Source: Shewanella sp. SR44-3
GTDB lineage: Bacteria; Pseudomonadota; Gammaproteobacteria; Enterobacterales; Shewanellaceae
Reading direction: 5' to 3'
DNA: 64,000 bases
NCBI RefSeq assembly: GCF_014163735.1
Contig: NZ_JACJDV010000008.1
Coordinates: forward strand, 62,001-126,000
Shown: piece after piece, positions 37,908 to 47,597 of the stretch
How positions within the stretch are numbered: position 1 is the stretch's first letter
Layout of the letters: each line of letters opens with the position of its first letter
Translations under genes and position numbers: made by a program
The notes under the pieces: model-generated
Seen by the model: the letters and a program-made list of their open reading frames with translations, nothing else
Told to the model about the DNA's origin: nothing
Database searches by the model: none

Positions 37908-38095
37908 AATCTTTTGTGGTGCCTGCAGGCCTTAAAGGCCGAGGATAATCGGGAAACCAGTGAAAATCTGGTGCTGCCCCCGCAACGGTGAATATCCTAC
38001 TGAGGCAATGCCGAAATAGGATCAAGTCCGGAGACCGGCCCTTAAGGTGATTTCGATGATTTCGGTGGGCAGATCTCGAAATGTATTCCTCAAGT
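37908..38095 (+). promoter_or_regulatory. Cobalamin (adenosylcobalamin) riboswitch
   Basis: The leader carries the family's conserved blocks in order: GGTGCCTGC at about 37917, GGGAAACCAGTGAAAATCTGG near 37951 (read in parts), GCTGCCCCCGCAACGGT near 37973, and the B12 box AGTCCGGAGACCGGCC at 38025-38040, close to the canonical AGCCAGGAGACCTGCC. Cobalamin binding should reduce expression of the receptor gene that starts at 38176. Exact ends are approximate. Confidence 0.95.
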
Positions 38096-38175
38096 TTCAC
38101 ATGTTATTGCGGACTTATGCTATTGCTGGGATTACGACAATTTGCCCCATTTTTCCTTGCAGGAGTTAAAGGTAA

Positions 38176-40143
38176 ATGGGTTCTAAACCAACAAAAATTT
38201 CGTTATCACTAGCAACCATTTTAGGTTTATCTATTTGGGGCGCCCCTGTGTATGCAGCGCCCTTAAATGAACCTGTGGCCAACGTTGATGACACTATGAC
38301 AGTTATCGGCCGCAGTGATAAGTCGGTGTTAAATATTGCGACTAATGTCGCCGTGCTTGATGCTAGCGATATTGAAGCTAGCGGCGCGACAAATTTGGTA
38401 CAGTTGCTGCGGGGCCGCAGTGGCATACAAGTGTCGGATAGTAACTCAGGTGCTGTGTTTGCGATGCGTGGTTTCTCTGGTGAGCAAGCAGGTCAGAATA
38501 CCTTAGTGCTAATTGATGGCCGCCGCCTTAATAATATTGATTTAGCCGCGCCAAATTTAGATGCTATAGCCCTTAATCAAATAGAACGTATTGAGATACT
38601 TTCTGGCAGCGCTGGTGTGCTTTATGGTGATCAAGCTGTAGGCGGGGTGATTAATATCATCACTAAGTCGTCGGAGCACGCTCAAGCAGGCTTGCAAGTG
38701 TCGGCAGGCAGTTTTGATACTACAGAGTACAAAGGTGATATTTCTGGTGCTATTACTGAGCAGTGGCGTTATGTGGCTGCGGCTAATTATAAAGAAACTG
38801 ATAACTTTCGCTATCATAATGATAGCGAAACCGGCTCAGTTTTTGGCCGCTTAGATTATCAGTCTGAACAGGCTCACTTTTACTCAGAGGCGGGCTATTT
38901 TGATAATCATCGTTTGTTGGCTGGAGGTTTGAGCCAAGCTGAGTTTAGTGTTAATCCAAGAGCTGCAGCCTTGACCAGCAGTAAAGATTACCAGCATGAA
39001 ATAACGACTTCAGTACGCAGTGGTTATCAACAGCAAGCCACTAAAAACTGGTTACTTGGTACTGATGTGAGCTACACAGATTCAAGTACGAATACGACAA
39101 ACTCTGGCTTTGCGGGTGATAACCAACGCAGTCAATTGAGCATTACACCTAAAGCTGTGGCGACTTTTGCTACGGCAAAAGGCAGTTTAGAGATTGTCTC
39201 TGGTATTGATTACCACTTAGGTGAATCTGAGTTCAGTTGGGGGCGTAGTAATACTCAAACACAAACAGCGGCTTATGTACAAGCAACAGTACCATTAGCC
39301 ACAAACTTAAGTTATGTGGTGGGCGGTCGTTATGCTAAGGCTGAAGATGAACTTGTGGATGGCAGCGCTTACCCTAATGGTGTCGAGCTTGATCAAGATG
39401 CTAAGGCTTTTGAGCTTGGACTAAATTATCGTCCCTCTGCCTCTCAGCGTTTTTATTTGCGCGCTGAAGATAACTTCCGTTTTGCCAAAGTGGACGAGCA
39501 AGCTTATACCTCAGCAGGTGTGATCGGGCTTAAGCCACAAACTGGTCGCTCCTATGAGGCGGGTTGGGATTTGATGCTTGCAAGTCACGTTGTGAAACTT
39601 AGCTTGTATCGTCTTAGCCTCGAAGATGAGATAGTGTTTGACCCTAGTGCACCCAAGCCAAATGGCGGCTTTTTTGATGGCGCTAACGTGAATGCTGATG
39701 CATCACGCCGCTATGGCGCGAGCGCAAATTGGAATTGGCAGTTAATGCCTGACTTAGGGTTTGGTCTTGAGTACCATTATGTTGACGCTGAGTTCACTCA
39801 AGGGCCTAATAAAGGCAAAGCGCTATCTTGGGTAGCCGCTCATAGCGGTAGAAGTTATTTAAGTTATGACATTAGTGATGCATGGCAGTTATATACAGAA
39901 GCTAGCTATACGGGTGAGCGTTATCTTGGTGGCGACAACGCTAATCTTGAGCCAGAATTAGACAGTTATGTGCTAGGGAATTTGGCGCTGAATTATCGTC
40001 AAGATGAATGGTCGGCCAGTTTAAGATTAGATAATCTCTTCGATGAAGAGTATGCTAGTGCCGGTTTTTATAGCGCATGGGGCAACAGTTTTTATTCAGG
40101 TGATGGACGCAGTATTCGCTTAACCGCGGGTTATCGCTTCTAA
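38176..40143 (+). CDS. btuB: TonB-dependent vitamin B12 receptor, BtuB-like
   Basis: 655 residues (E. coli BtuB is 614). Signal peptide (1-28), a TonB box DDTMTVIG at about 37-44, a plug domain with LRGRSGIQVSDSNSGAVFAMRGFSG (about 76-100, read in parts), and a 22-strand barrel with repeated aromatic strands and a C-terminal LTAGYRF. It imports cobalamin across the outer membrane using TonB energy. The riboswitch upstream supports the substrate strongly. No btuF, btuC or btuD gene is adjacent. A terminator follows at 40177. Confidence 0.93.
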   Translation: MGSKPTKISLSLATILGLSIWGAPVYAAPLNEPVANVDDTMTVIGRSDKSVLNIATNVAVLDASDIEASGATNLVQLLRGRSGIQVSDSNSGAVFAMRGFSGEQAGQNTLVLIDGRRLNNIDLAAPNLDAIALNQIERIEILSGSAGVLYGDQAVGGVINIITKSSEHAQAGLQVSAGSFDTTEYKGDISGAITEQWRYVAAANYKETDNFRYHNDSETGSVFGRLDYQSEQAHFYSEAGYFDNHRLLAGGLSQAEFSVNPRAAALTSSKDYQHEITTSVRSGYQQQATKNWLLGTDVSYTDSSTNTTNSGFAGDNQRSQLSITPKAVATFATAKGSLEIVSGIDYHLGESEFSWGRSNTQTQTAAYVQATVPLATNLSYVVGGRYAKAEDELVDGSAYPNGVELDQDAKAFELGLNYRPSASQRFYLRAEDNFRFAKVDEQAYTSAGVIGLKPQTGRSYEAGWDLMLASHVVKLSLYRLSLEDEIVFDPSAPKPNGGFFDGANVNADASRRYGASANWNWQLMPDLGFGLEYHYVDAEFTQGPNKGKALSWVAAHSGRSYLSYDISDAWQLYTEASYTGERYLGGDNANLEPELDSYVLGNLALNYRQDEWSASLRLDNLFDEEYASAGFYSAWGNSFYSGDGRSIRLTAGYRF

Positions 40144-40176
40144 AAAGTGCACTTTTTTGAATAAATACTCAGTTTG

Positions 40177-40206
40177 AAACCAGGCGCATTTAGCCTGGTT
40201 TTTTTA
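40177..40206 (+). terminator. Intrinsic terminator after btuB
   Basis: AAACCAGGC paired with GCCTGGTTT, loop of seven bases, and T residues at 40199-40205. Confidence 0.9.
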
Positions 40207-40304
40207 TTTTCAGCTTATTTACCCTGACAGCTTGACCTTGAGTGCGAAAGTGTGGGTATATTAGCCGGGTGTATCGTCATTTTATTAAAAGGTAACAAGA
40301 GGTT

Positions 40305-41051
40305 ATGACATATCTTGAGCAGCAAGTTTTTACTCAAGTCAGGGCAATTATTGGCAACGAAGAGCAAGTAATTGGTCGTCGTGGCATTCTAGTTCCTCTT
40401 AAGAAAGCCTTGATTAATGAAGCTGATATCAGAATTATCATAGATACTGTTTCTACGGATCCCGCCTTGGCGGCACACTTGTTGTGGCGCAGCAATACAG
40501 CTCAAGCCTCAGGCGCGGTTAACAGTAAAAACCGCACGATAAAAGATGCGCTTATCCGTTTAGGGCAGGTGAACATCTACCGTTATGCATTTTCTTTTTA
40601 CTTAAAAGAGCGTTTGGATGCATTAGACGAGCCCTATAAAAAATTGGTGCAAGGTTATTGGAAGCTGACCGAAGCCATCGCCGTGGATGCATTAGAGTTT
40701 TTGCGAGAAGAATATGAGCAAGGCACTGCGCCTAATGTGGATGCTGATGAAGTGCAAACCTTAGCGCTGTTCAGTGTGTTTGGTCAGATTATTACCTTAA
40801 CCGCCTTTGCTTTTTTAAATGCTGATTCAGAAAAAGCCATTTCAATCGGGGTGATTAAATCCATCATAGAGCACCAACAGCAAACGCTTTCAATTGAAGC
40901 CTTTGACGCACTAGGCTTAGATGAAGAGTTACGTAATGAGTTTATGGTTGCGCATAATTTACGCCAAACTCACAACCCTGATTCACCTGGTTTGTTATTA
41001 AGGCGGGTTTTATCGGCTAAGAATTTATTGATTAATCCCATGCATATATAA
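40305..41051 (+). CDS. HDOD domain protein
   Basis: 248 residues, cytoplasmic and helical. The HDOD (HD-related output) fold is recognised by DPALAAHLLWRSNTAQ (about 52-67) and DALIRLGQVNIYRYAFSFYL (about 83-102). HDOD proteins lack a catalytic His-Asp pair and act in signalling without hydrolysis. No second domain. Independent gene with AAGAGG before the start; partner unknown. Convergent with metR. Confidence 0.85.
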   Translation: MTYLEQQVFTQVRAIIGNEEQVIGRRGILVPLKKALINEADIRIIIDTVSTDPALAAHLLWRSNTAQASGAVNSKNRTIKDALIRLGQVNIYRYAFSFYLKERLDALDEPYKKLVQGYWKLTEAIAVDALEFLREEYEQGTAPNVDADEVQTLALFSVFGQIITLTAFAFLNADSEKAISIGVIKSIIEHQQQTLSIEAFDALGLDEELRNEFMVAHNLRQTHNPDSPGLLLRRVLSAKNLLINPMHI

Positions 41052-41062
41052 TTTCATTCTCC

Positions 41063-41956
41063 TTATTCTTGTTGTTGTCCTTGGAGCGTTACTTGCTCAA
41101 GCCAACGCTTGATTAAGTGCGCTTTACTGGTGTCTTGTAGGTAGGCACCAAATAGTGGCCGCTTAAGGCCATCAACACCTAAATTTAGCGTGGCTAATTC
41201 TAGGTCATAGGCTTCCTTTATTGACCAGCTAGGCAATGCGGCGACGCCATCATTACAGGCGACGCGTTGCAGTAGAGTGCTGGTCAAATCACACTGTTTT
41301 TGTGGTCCTGGATTGACTCCTGCAGGCTCCAAAAAATGCTTGTAAATATCCAGTCTTGCTAGTGGCACAGGGTAAGTGATTAAGTTCACCCCTGCAAGCT
41401 GCGCTGGCGTTACATGGCTAGCTTGAGCTAACGGATTATCCACAGACACCACCAACTTCATTTCAAAATCAAATAGATGCTGATAGGCAATGTTATGACC
41501 TAGCACAGGATCTGAAGTTAACACCAAATCCAAAGCGCCAGTTTCAAGGGCGTGAATGGCATCGAACAAATGCCGCGTCGATAGATCAATTTGTGCATCA
41601 TAGACTTGCTCTTTAAAGCGTTCGATAACCGGCATTAACCAGCGAAAACAGCTATGACACTCGATCCCTAAAGCTAAATTATGTTCATCACCCTTGAGAC
41701 CCTGCTTGAGGGAGTATTCGGTGGCAAGCACTTGGGGCAGGATTTGCTCGGCTAAGTGCAGCAAGCGTGCGCCCTCATGGGTAAAAGTGAGTGGTTTACT
41801 CTTACGCACAAAAAGCGATGAATTAATGCGGGTTTCCAATTCTTTTATCTGGTGAGATAAAGCTGATTGGGTAACAAAACGCTTTTTCGCCGCCGCAGCT
41901 AGGCTGCCACTTTCTTTAAGGGCCATCAGGGTGCGAAGGTGTCTTAATTCTATCAT
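41063..41956 (-). CDS. metR: LysR-type regulator MetR
   Basis: 297 residues from MIELRHLRTL, matching the E. coli MetR start; an ATG nine codons upstream was rejected. The helix-turn-helix (about 8-55, GSLAAAAKKRFVTQSALSHQIKELE in parts) is followed by the homocysteine-binding periplasmic-protein-like domain; IECHSCFRWLMPVIERF (about 97-113) and DLVLTSDP are diagnostic. It activates methionine biosynthesis when homocysteine is high. It is divergent from metE, the usual arrangement, and shares the control region at 41993-42055. Confidence 0.95.
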   Translation of the reverse strand: MIELRHLRTLMALKESGSLAAAAKKRFVTQSALSHQIKELETRINSSLFVRKSKPLTFTHEGARLLHLAEQILPQVLATEYSLKQGLKGDEHNLALGIECHSCFRWLMPVIERFKEQVYDAQIDLSTRHLFDAIHALETGALDLVLTSDPVLGHNIAYQHLFDFEMKLVVSVDNPLAQASHVTPAQLAGVNLITYPVPLARLDIYKHFLEPAGVNPGPQKQCDLTSTLLQRVACNDGVAALPSWSIKEAYDLELATLNLGVDGLKRPLFGAYLQDTSKAHLIKRWLEQVTLQGQQQE

Positions 41957-41992
41957 TTTGCGCTCCACATGAGTTTTACTCATCTTGCTGCT

Positions 41993-42005
41993 GAATTTAT
42001 TTCCA
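41993..42005. promoter_or_regulatory. Possible MetR-binding site in the metR-metE spacer
   Basis: TGAA-N5-TTCC (TGAATTTATTTCC) differs by one base from the MetR consensus TGAA-N5-TTCA. It lies between divergent metR and metE, where such sites occur in E. coli. Confidence 0.5.
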
Positions 42006-42031
42006 TTGCTTGAACTGAGACTAACACAATA

Positions 42032-42055
42032 AACTTCTAGACGTCCAGACGCCTG
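42032..42055. promoter_or_regulatory. MetJ operator: three contiguous met boxes
   Basis: Three adjoining 8-mers, AAACTTCT, AGACGTCC and AGACGCCT, match the met box AGACGTCT at 6, 7 and 7 of 8 positions. MetJ binds such tandem boxes cooperatively with S-adenosylmethionine. The site is 60 bases before the metE start, so it should repress metE in rich methionine. Confidence 0.8.
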
Positions 42056-42114
42056 ATTTATTTATTTTCAGTGCGTTTAAATTAAGGTTAGCCACTATGT
42101 CAGGAGTGTTGAGC

Positions 42115-44445
42115 ATGAAGATTGCAAATTTAGGATTTCCAAGGATAGGTCGCCAGCGTGAGTTGAAATTCGCTTTAGAGAAATATTGGCGTAGCGAAAT
42201 AACTCAAGCTGAATTAATTGCAGTGGCTGATGAGCTTAAGCGCACCCACTGGCAGTGGCAGGCCGATGCGGGGGTTGAGTTGATCCCTGTGGGGGATTTT
42301 GCCTATTACGATCAGGTGCTCACCTTAAGTGCGACCTTAAATGCGCTGCCCATTCGTCACAGAGAAAAGGACAGCCAAGGTAATCCACTGCCTATTTGCC
42401 TAGATACCTTATTTCGGGTTGCCCGTGGCCGCGCCCCAAGTGGCCATCAGGCTTGCGCCGCTGAGATGACTAAATATTTTAATACTAACTATCACTACCA
42501 AGTGCCAGAGCTTGATGAAGGCCAGCAGTTTTCTATTGGCTTTGAGCAAATTTTTGAAGAGGTGACGCAGGCGCAGCAACTTGGGTATAAGGTAAAACCT
42601 GTGCTGCTTGGGCCTGTGAGTTATCTGCATTTATCCAAGACGCTTTCAAGTTTTGATAAGTTAAGCCTTTTACCCAGTTTAGTGCGAACCTATGCTGAAA
42701 TTTTGCAGCGTTTTGCCGCTCAAGGTGTTACTTGGGTGCAATTGGATGAGCCCGTACTGGCGCTTGATTTATCCCCAAAGTGGCAACAAGCACTGCAGTG
42801 GAGCTATACCGAACTGAATGCTGCACTGGATCAAGAGGTGAATGCAGAGCGGAATGTGAATAAAGGCAATAAAATTAATCTATTACTGGCAAGTTACTAT
42901 GCGTCGATTGCCCATAATCAAGCTTGGGTGAGTGAACTGCCTGTGGCGGGATTACATCTAGATTTAGTCGCAGCGCCGGAGCAATTATCCTTGTTTGCCA
43001 GCAAGCTTAAGCCTGACCAAGTATTATCCCTTGGGGTGATCAATGGCCGAAATGTGTGGGCGGCCGATCTGCAAGCCATAAGCACATCCCTTGCAAAGCT
43101 TGTGACTGAGCTCAAAGACAGGGCATGGCTCGCGCCTTCGTGCTCTTTACTTCATTGCCCAGTCACCTTAGAGACTGAAACCAAACTAGCACCAGCACTT
43201 AAAGCTCAGCTGGCTTTTGCTAAGGAAAAGCTGCAAGAGCTTAAGAACTTGCGGGTGTTGCTCTTAGGTGAGAATCGCCAGCGCATTGATGAGTTAATCA
43301 GCGCTAACTTAAGCCTTAGAAAACTAAAAGCCCAAGCAGAAGACAAGGCAGTCACAGCCAGAGTCGCCGCATTAACGCCCAATGACAGTGAACGCAATCT
43401 GGCCTATAGCGAACGCATTAAACTGCAAAAGGCGAGTTTGAAACTGCCGCTGCTGCCCACCACGAGTATTGGCTCTTTTCCACAAACGCCTGCTATTCGT
43501 GGCCTGAGAAGTCGCTGGCGCAAGGGCGAAATGAGTGAGTCAGCGTATCAAGAGCAAATTCGCCAAGTAACCCAAGACAGCATCAAGCGTCAACTGGATA
43601 TAGGTATCGATGTATTGGTACATGGTGAGGCTGAGCGAAACGACATGGTGGAATATTTTGGTGAGCAGTTGGCAGGCTTTGCCTTCACCGAATTTGCTTG
43701 GGTGCAAAGTTATGGCTCGCGCTGCGTTAAGCCGCCACTTATCTACGCCGATGTGTCGCGGCCAGCGCCTATGACAGTGGATATTACTACTTATGCACAA
43801 AGCCTCACTACAAAACCGGTTAAAGGCATGCTAACGGGTCCAGTGACTATCTTGCATTGGTCATTTGCCAGAGAAGACATTAGCCGTGAAGTGATTGCAA
43901 AGCAGATAGCGCTGGCTATTCGTGATGAAGCTTGTGACCTTGAACGTGCGGGGATCAATATTATTCAAATCGATGAGCCTGCGTTTCGTGAAGGTTTACC
44001 AATTAAAGCTTCAGACTGGAATGACTATTTAGCTTGGGCGGTGAATGCCTTTAGGCTCAGCGCTTCAGGGGTTAAAGACAGTACTCAAATTCATACTCAC
44101 ATGTGTTACAGCGAGTTTAATGAGACTATTGCCGCTATCGCCGCCATGGATGCAGACGTTATTACCATAGAGACTTCACGGTCTCATATGGACCTGCTCG
44201 ATGCCTTTGAGGGTTTTCATTATCCCAATGATATTGGCCCTGGTGTGTATGATATCCATTCTCCCAACATCCCAACTGAGGATGAAATAGTGGCGCTTAT
44301 TAATAAAGCCGCAGCCAAAATACCTGTGGCGCAATTATGGGTAAACCCAGATTGTGGTCTTAAGACACGCACTTGGGATGAAGTGGAGCCCGCCCTTAAA
44401 AACATGGTCGCCGCGGCCAAAACCCTGAGACGCAGCCTGACTTGA
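42115..44445 (+). CDS. metE: Cobalamin-independent methionine synthase
   Basis: 776 residues (E. coli 753). It transfers a methyl group from methyltetrahydropteroyl-triglutamate to homocysteine without cobalamin. Starts MKIANLGFPRIGRQRELK, with the second half beginning at TTSIGSFPQT (about 447-456). Zinc ligands are seen in HTHMCYSEFN (about 660-670) and NPDCGLKTR (about 745-753). AGGAG eight bases upstream supports the ATG at 42115; an ATG at 42097 lies before the ribosome site and was rejected. Cytoplasmic. Because B12 uptake is also encoded here, a MetH may exist elsewhere. Confidence 0.97.
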   Translation: MKIANLGFPRIGRQRELKFALEKYWRSEITQAELIAVADELKRTHWQWQADAGVELIPVGDFAYYDQVLTLSATLNALPIRHREKDSQGNPLPICLDTLFRVARGRAPSGHQACAAEMTKYFNTNYHYQVPELDEGQQFSIGFEQIFEEVTQAQQLGYKVKPVLLGPVSYLHLSKTLSSFDKLSLLPSLVRTYAEILQRFAAQGVTWVQLDEPVLALDLSPKWQQALQWSYTELNAALDQEVNAERNVNKGNKINLLLASYYASIAHNQAWVSELPVAGLHLDLVAAPEQLSLFASKLKPDQVLSLGVINGRNVWAADLQAISTSLAKLVTELKDRAWLAPSCSLLHCPVTLETETKLAPALKAQLAFAKEKLQELKNLRVLLLGENRQRIDELISANLSLRKLKAQAEDKAVTARVAALTPNDSERNLAYSERIKLQKASLKLPLLPTTSIGSFPQTPAIRGLRSRWRKGEMSESAYQEQIRQVTQDSIKRQLDIGIDVLVHGEAERNDMVEYFGEQLAGFAFTEFAWVQSYGSRCVKPPLIYADVSRPAPMTVDITTYAQSLTTKPVKGMLTGPVTILHWSFAREDISREVIAKQIALAIRDEACDLERAGINIIQIDEPAFREGLPIKASDWNDYLAWAVNAFRLSASGVKDSTQIHTHMCYSEFNETIAAIAAMDADVITIETSRSHMDLLDAFEGFHYPNDIGPGVYDIHSPNIPTEDEIVALINKAAAKIPVAQLWVNPDCGLKTRTWDEVEPALKNMVAAAKTLRRSLT

Positions 44446-44471
44446 TGTCTTAAATTGAGTCTTGAATGGTA

Positions 44472-45686
44472 TTAGGCGTCCCTTGGGAGGCCTTTTTCTA
44501 TGCTGCGAATAACCCGCGCAGTTTTACGCTGGGCGGATGATTCTCTTACAGGTTCTAGTTGTACGGCTTGCTGTGCTTTAGCCTGCTGTTGAGCCAGCGC
44601 CCAGTCAATGTGCTCCAGCACGACCTCATCCACTTCATCGGATGATTTTCTTGCGTTAAGCGCCTCAATAATAGTTGGGTTAGCCGGCGCATTACCTAGG
44701 GCGATGGCAATATTTCTTAGCCAGCGTTTATGGCCGATGCGGCGAATGGCGCTGCCTTCGGTGAGGGATAAGAAGGTTTTCTCGCTCCAATTAAATAAGG
44801 TCAATAATTCAGGTTGCAGAATTTGCTGGCGAATATGGAAATCATGTTCTTCGGTCAGTGGGGCTTGGCTGTTAATAGGGCACACCAATTGGCAATCGTC
44901 ACAGCCATAAATACGGTTGCCCATTAAAGAGCGAAACTCTTCAGGAATAGCCCCTTGAAGTTCAATGGTGAGGTAAGAAATACAGCGCCTGCCGTCTACC
45001 ACATAGGGCTCAACGATGGCGCCTGTGGGACAAGATTTAATGCAAGCGACACAGGTATTGCAGCCATCACCAATCGGGATATCTATAGGTAGCGGCAGGT
45101 TGATAAACAGCTCACCTAAAAAGAACCAACTGCCAGCATTATGATTAAGGATTAATGAATGTTTACCTGTCCAACCGATCCCAGCCTTGGCGGCTAACGG
45201 ACGCTCCATCACAGGGGCAGAGTCCACAAAAGGACGTGAGTCTGTGGCGCCAAAGCCTTGCTCTTGGCAATAGGCTTCAATTTTATCACCGAGTTTTTTG
45301 ATCCGCTGACGCATCAATTTGTGATAATCACGGCCGCCAGCATAACGAGAGATATAACCTAAATTAGGATTGGTCAGATTCATGGCAAAGCCCGCGCTGG
45401 GAGGCAGGTAGTCCATGCGCATGCTGATTACCCGTTTGGTGCCAGCATGGAGTTCATCGGGGCGGGCACGCATCATGCCGTGGTTGGCCATGTAACCCAT
45501 TTCGCCATGGTAGCCCTTATCGAGCCAGTCCTGGAGTTTAGCTTCTTCGTCCTTGAGTTCTGTGTCTGTGATTCCCACCTGAGCAAAGCCTAGCTCATGT
45601 CCCCAGACTTTAACTTGCCTTGCCAGTAAGCTTAATTCGCTGGCTGAAATAACATGATGGTGAGTTTCAGTGGAGGCTGTGGACAT
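44472..45686 (-). CDS. queG: Epoxyqueuosine reductase QueG
   Basis: 404 residues. The last step of queuosine synthesis in tRNA: reduces epoxyqueuosine with cobalamin and two [4Fe-4S] clusters. Cluster ligands: CNTCVACIKSCP (about 200-211) and CDDCQLVCPIN (about 246-256). The N-terminal half has the corrinoid-binding domain with the family's DSRPFVDSAPVMERP (about 150-164), and a HEAT-like repeat tail follows the clusters. Longer than E. coli QueG (379) by a charged C-terminal extension. Convergent with metE. Need for cobalamin fits the BtuB gene upstream. Confidence 0.96.
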   Translation of the reverse strand: MSTASTETHHHVISASELSLLARQVKVWGHELGFAQVGITDTELKDEEAKLQDWLDKGYHGEMGYMANHGMMRARPDELHAGTKRVISMRMDYLPPSAGFAMNLTNPNLGYISRYAGGRDYHKLMRQRIKKLGDKIEAYCQEQGFGATDSRPFVDSAPVMERPLAAKAGIGWTGKHSLILNHNAGSWFFLGELFINLPLPIDIPIGDGCNTCVACIKSCPTGAIVEPYVVDGRRCISYLTIELQGAIPEEFRSLMGNRIYGCDDCQLVCPINSQAPLTEEHDFHIRQQILQPELLTLFNWSEKTFLSLTEGSAIRRIGHKRWLRNIAIALGNAPANPTIIEALNARKSSDEVDEVVLEHIDWALAQQQAKAQQAVQLEPVRESSAQRKTARVIRSIEKGLPRDA

Positions 45687-45719
45687 AAGGCTGTATAAGG
45701 TTAAGGAAAGACCCTAGTA

Positions 45720-47597
45720 TTATACCTGCCTAACACAGTTGCGTCCTGCGGATTTAGCCAAATATAAACCTTGATCTGCCTTTAATAGTAATTGCCCTAA
45801 AGAAGACTCATTCGTCAAGCTTGCTACACCAGCACTGATAGTTTGAGGCTGCTCTGGCGTTAAATGTTGCCATTGAGCCTGAGCAACACTGGTGACGATA
45901 CGCTCTGCAATTTCTAAGGCTTGCTCTCTATTAGCATTGGGGAGTACCACAAGAAACTCTTCACCACCGATGCGACCTATAATATCGCTCTTGCGCATTA
46001 ACTTACTGCAAATATCAGCCATGGCAATCAACACTTTGTCTCCTATATCGTGACCCCATTTATCATTGACCCATTTAAAATGGTCAATATCAAATGAAAT
46101 CACTGAAAGCGGGCTCTTGTGTTTGAGTGCATTTTTTAAGTAAATATTGGCTTTAGCATAGCAATGCCTGCGATTGGCAAGCTTGGTGAGTTCATCGGTG
46201 AGGGCTAAGTGCTTAAAGCGAGTTTTACGTTTTAGCTGCACATACGCAAAAATAGAAACAATCACCAGAATGAGAGCAACAAGCATGATGATAATGCGTT
46301 GAAGATATTCATTTTCTTGCAATGTATCGAGCATTTTTTGTTTTTGGGTTTGAGCTTCGATGAGCATGCGATTTTCTTTTTCCACCAGATCGACATCGAA
46401 GCGTGTACGCATTTCTGTGGTTAACTTAGAAATGGATTTTTTATCTAAGCTTAAGTGCAATTGTACATATTCTGATTGCACTTCAAAGGCTTGCTTCCAC
46501 AGTGCCAGTTGAGCAAGAGTCGTTGTTTTGATCTGTAATAGCTCAACGAGTCCTCTTTGGTTGTCGCTTAAATTGAACGCACCTTCAGCTTCTTTTATAT
46601 GCGCTAATGCTAATTGTGGCTGATTTTCTAGCAGCTTAATCTGGGCAAAATACAGCTGCATATAACTATAGGGATTATCTTGGTTAATAGTGATATACAG
46701 CAGAGCATCGTTTAATAATTTGTTGGCTTTTTTGATTTGGTTTAATTTAAGCAAACTGCCAGCCATGTGCACTGCGGTAACACTGCGCTGAAGCAGATTA
46801 TTCTTACTTTGCCAGTAATCATAGCTTTTCTGATAATGCACTAAAGCTTGTTGATATTGTCCTTGTTCCTCAAAAGCAAATGCTATTTGTTGATTGGATT
46901 CAATGGCCTCATTAAAGTTTTCATGTTCATTGTAGGTTTTCTCTAACGCTTTAAAGTACTGAATGGCTGTTTTTGTATCCCCCATACGCCGGTAGCTGGT
47001 GGCTAATTGATTCATATTATTACGGGCCCAATAATCTAGGTGCAAATCATCGTAGATACTTTGGGCAGTGATGAGGTCTTTAAGCGCAGGTGTGAACTCC
47101 CCCCTGTAGGAGAGCATAGCTCCCCTGAGGTTTAGTCCATCAGCGATAAGTTTGGGGCTTTCCAGCTTATAGGCTTCTTCTATCGCCGCGTTGTAGTGAA
47201 TAAGAGCGTCATCGGCTTGACCTGCATATTCTAAAAAGAAGGCCTTGCATAAAAGTAAGTCGGTGTGGGTTACCGAGGGGGCTTGGGATTGAAACTTAGC
47301 TTCATGAGTAACGGCAAAAGCTAACGCCAGCTCTTGCTTTGCTATTGTATCAATTTCATGGTTCCAACATTGATGGGTTAGTAATTTTTCTTGGCGTACA
47401 GTGTCATCAGCAGGAATGAGCTGTTCTAATTCTGATAAATATTTTTTGATTTGTTCTTCTGTATTCAGATCGCCACGATAGAGGATATTGAGCAGTTTAT
47501 CGGCTCGCTCATTATTTTTCCAAGCCATGCTATTAGGGCTTATAAATAAGCAGACTAGGCTCATCAATAGCATTGTTTTGTATAAAAATATTTTCAA
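45720..47597 (-). CDS. TPR-repeat membrane protein with GGDEF domain (diguanylate cyclase)
   Basis: 625 residues. Signal peptide (about 1-25), TPR-like helical repeats outside the membrane (about 110-400), a membrane helix near 436-458, then a cytoplasmic GGDEF domain (about 465-620). The site is RIGGEEF, GGEEF at 544-548, a functional variant, and an RxxD inhibitory site (RKSD) lies five residues before it, so product inhibition is expected. The TPR part suggests sensing of a periplasmic protein or peptide. The apparent start is TTG at 47595-47597; ATG at residue 9 is possible. No strong ribosome site. Confidence 0.9.
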   Translation of the reverse strand: MKIFLYKTMLLMSLVCLFISPNSMAWKNNERADKLLNILYRGDLNTEEQIKKYLSELEQLIPADDTVRQEKLLTHQCWNHEIDTIAKQELALAFAVTHEAKFQSQAPSVTHTDLLLCKAFFLEYAGQADDALIHYNAAIEEAYKLESPKLIADGLNLRGAMLSYRGEFTPALKDLITAQSIYDDLHLDYWARNNMNQLATSYRRMGDTKTAIQYFKALEKTYNEHENFNEAIESNQQIAFAFEEQGQYQQALVHYQKSYDYWQSKNNLLQRSVTAVHMAGSLLKLNQIKKANKLLNDALLYITINQDNPYSYMQLYFAQIKLLENQPQLALAHIKEAEGAFNLSDNQRGLVELLQIKTTTLAQLALWKQAFEVQSEYVQLHLSLDKKSISKLTTEMRTRFDVDLVEKENRMLIEAQTQKQKMLDTLQENEYLQRIIIMLVALILVIVSIFAYVQLKRKTRFKHLALTDELTKLANRRHCYAKANIYLKNALKHKSPLSVISFDIDHFKWVNDKWGHDIGDKVLIAMADICSKLMRKSDIIGRIGGEEFLVVLPNANREQALEIAERIVTSVAQAQWQHLTPEQPQTISAGVASLTNESSLGQLLLKADQGLYLAKSAGRNCVRQV

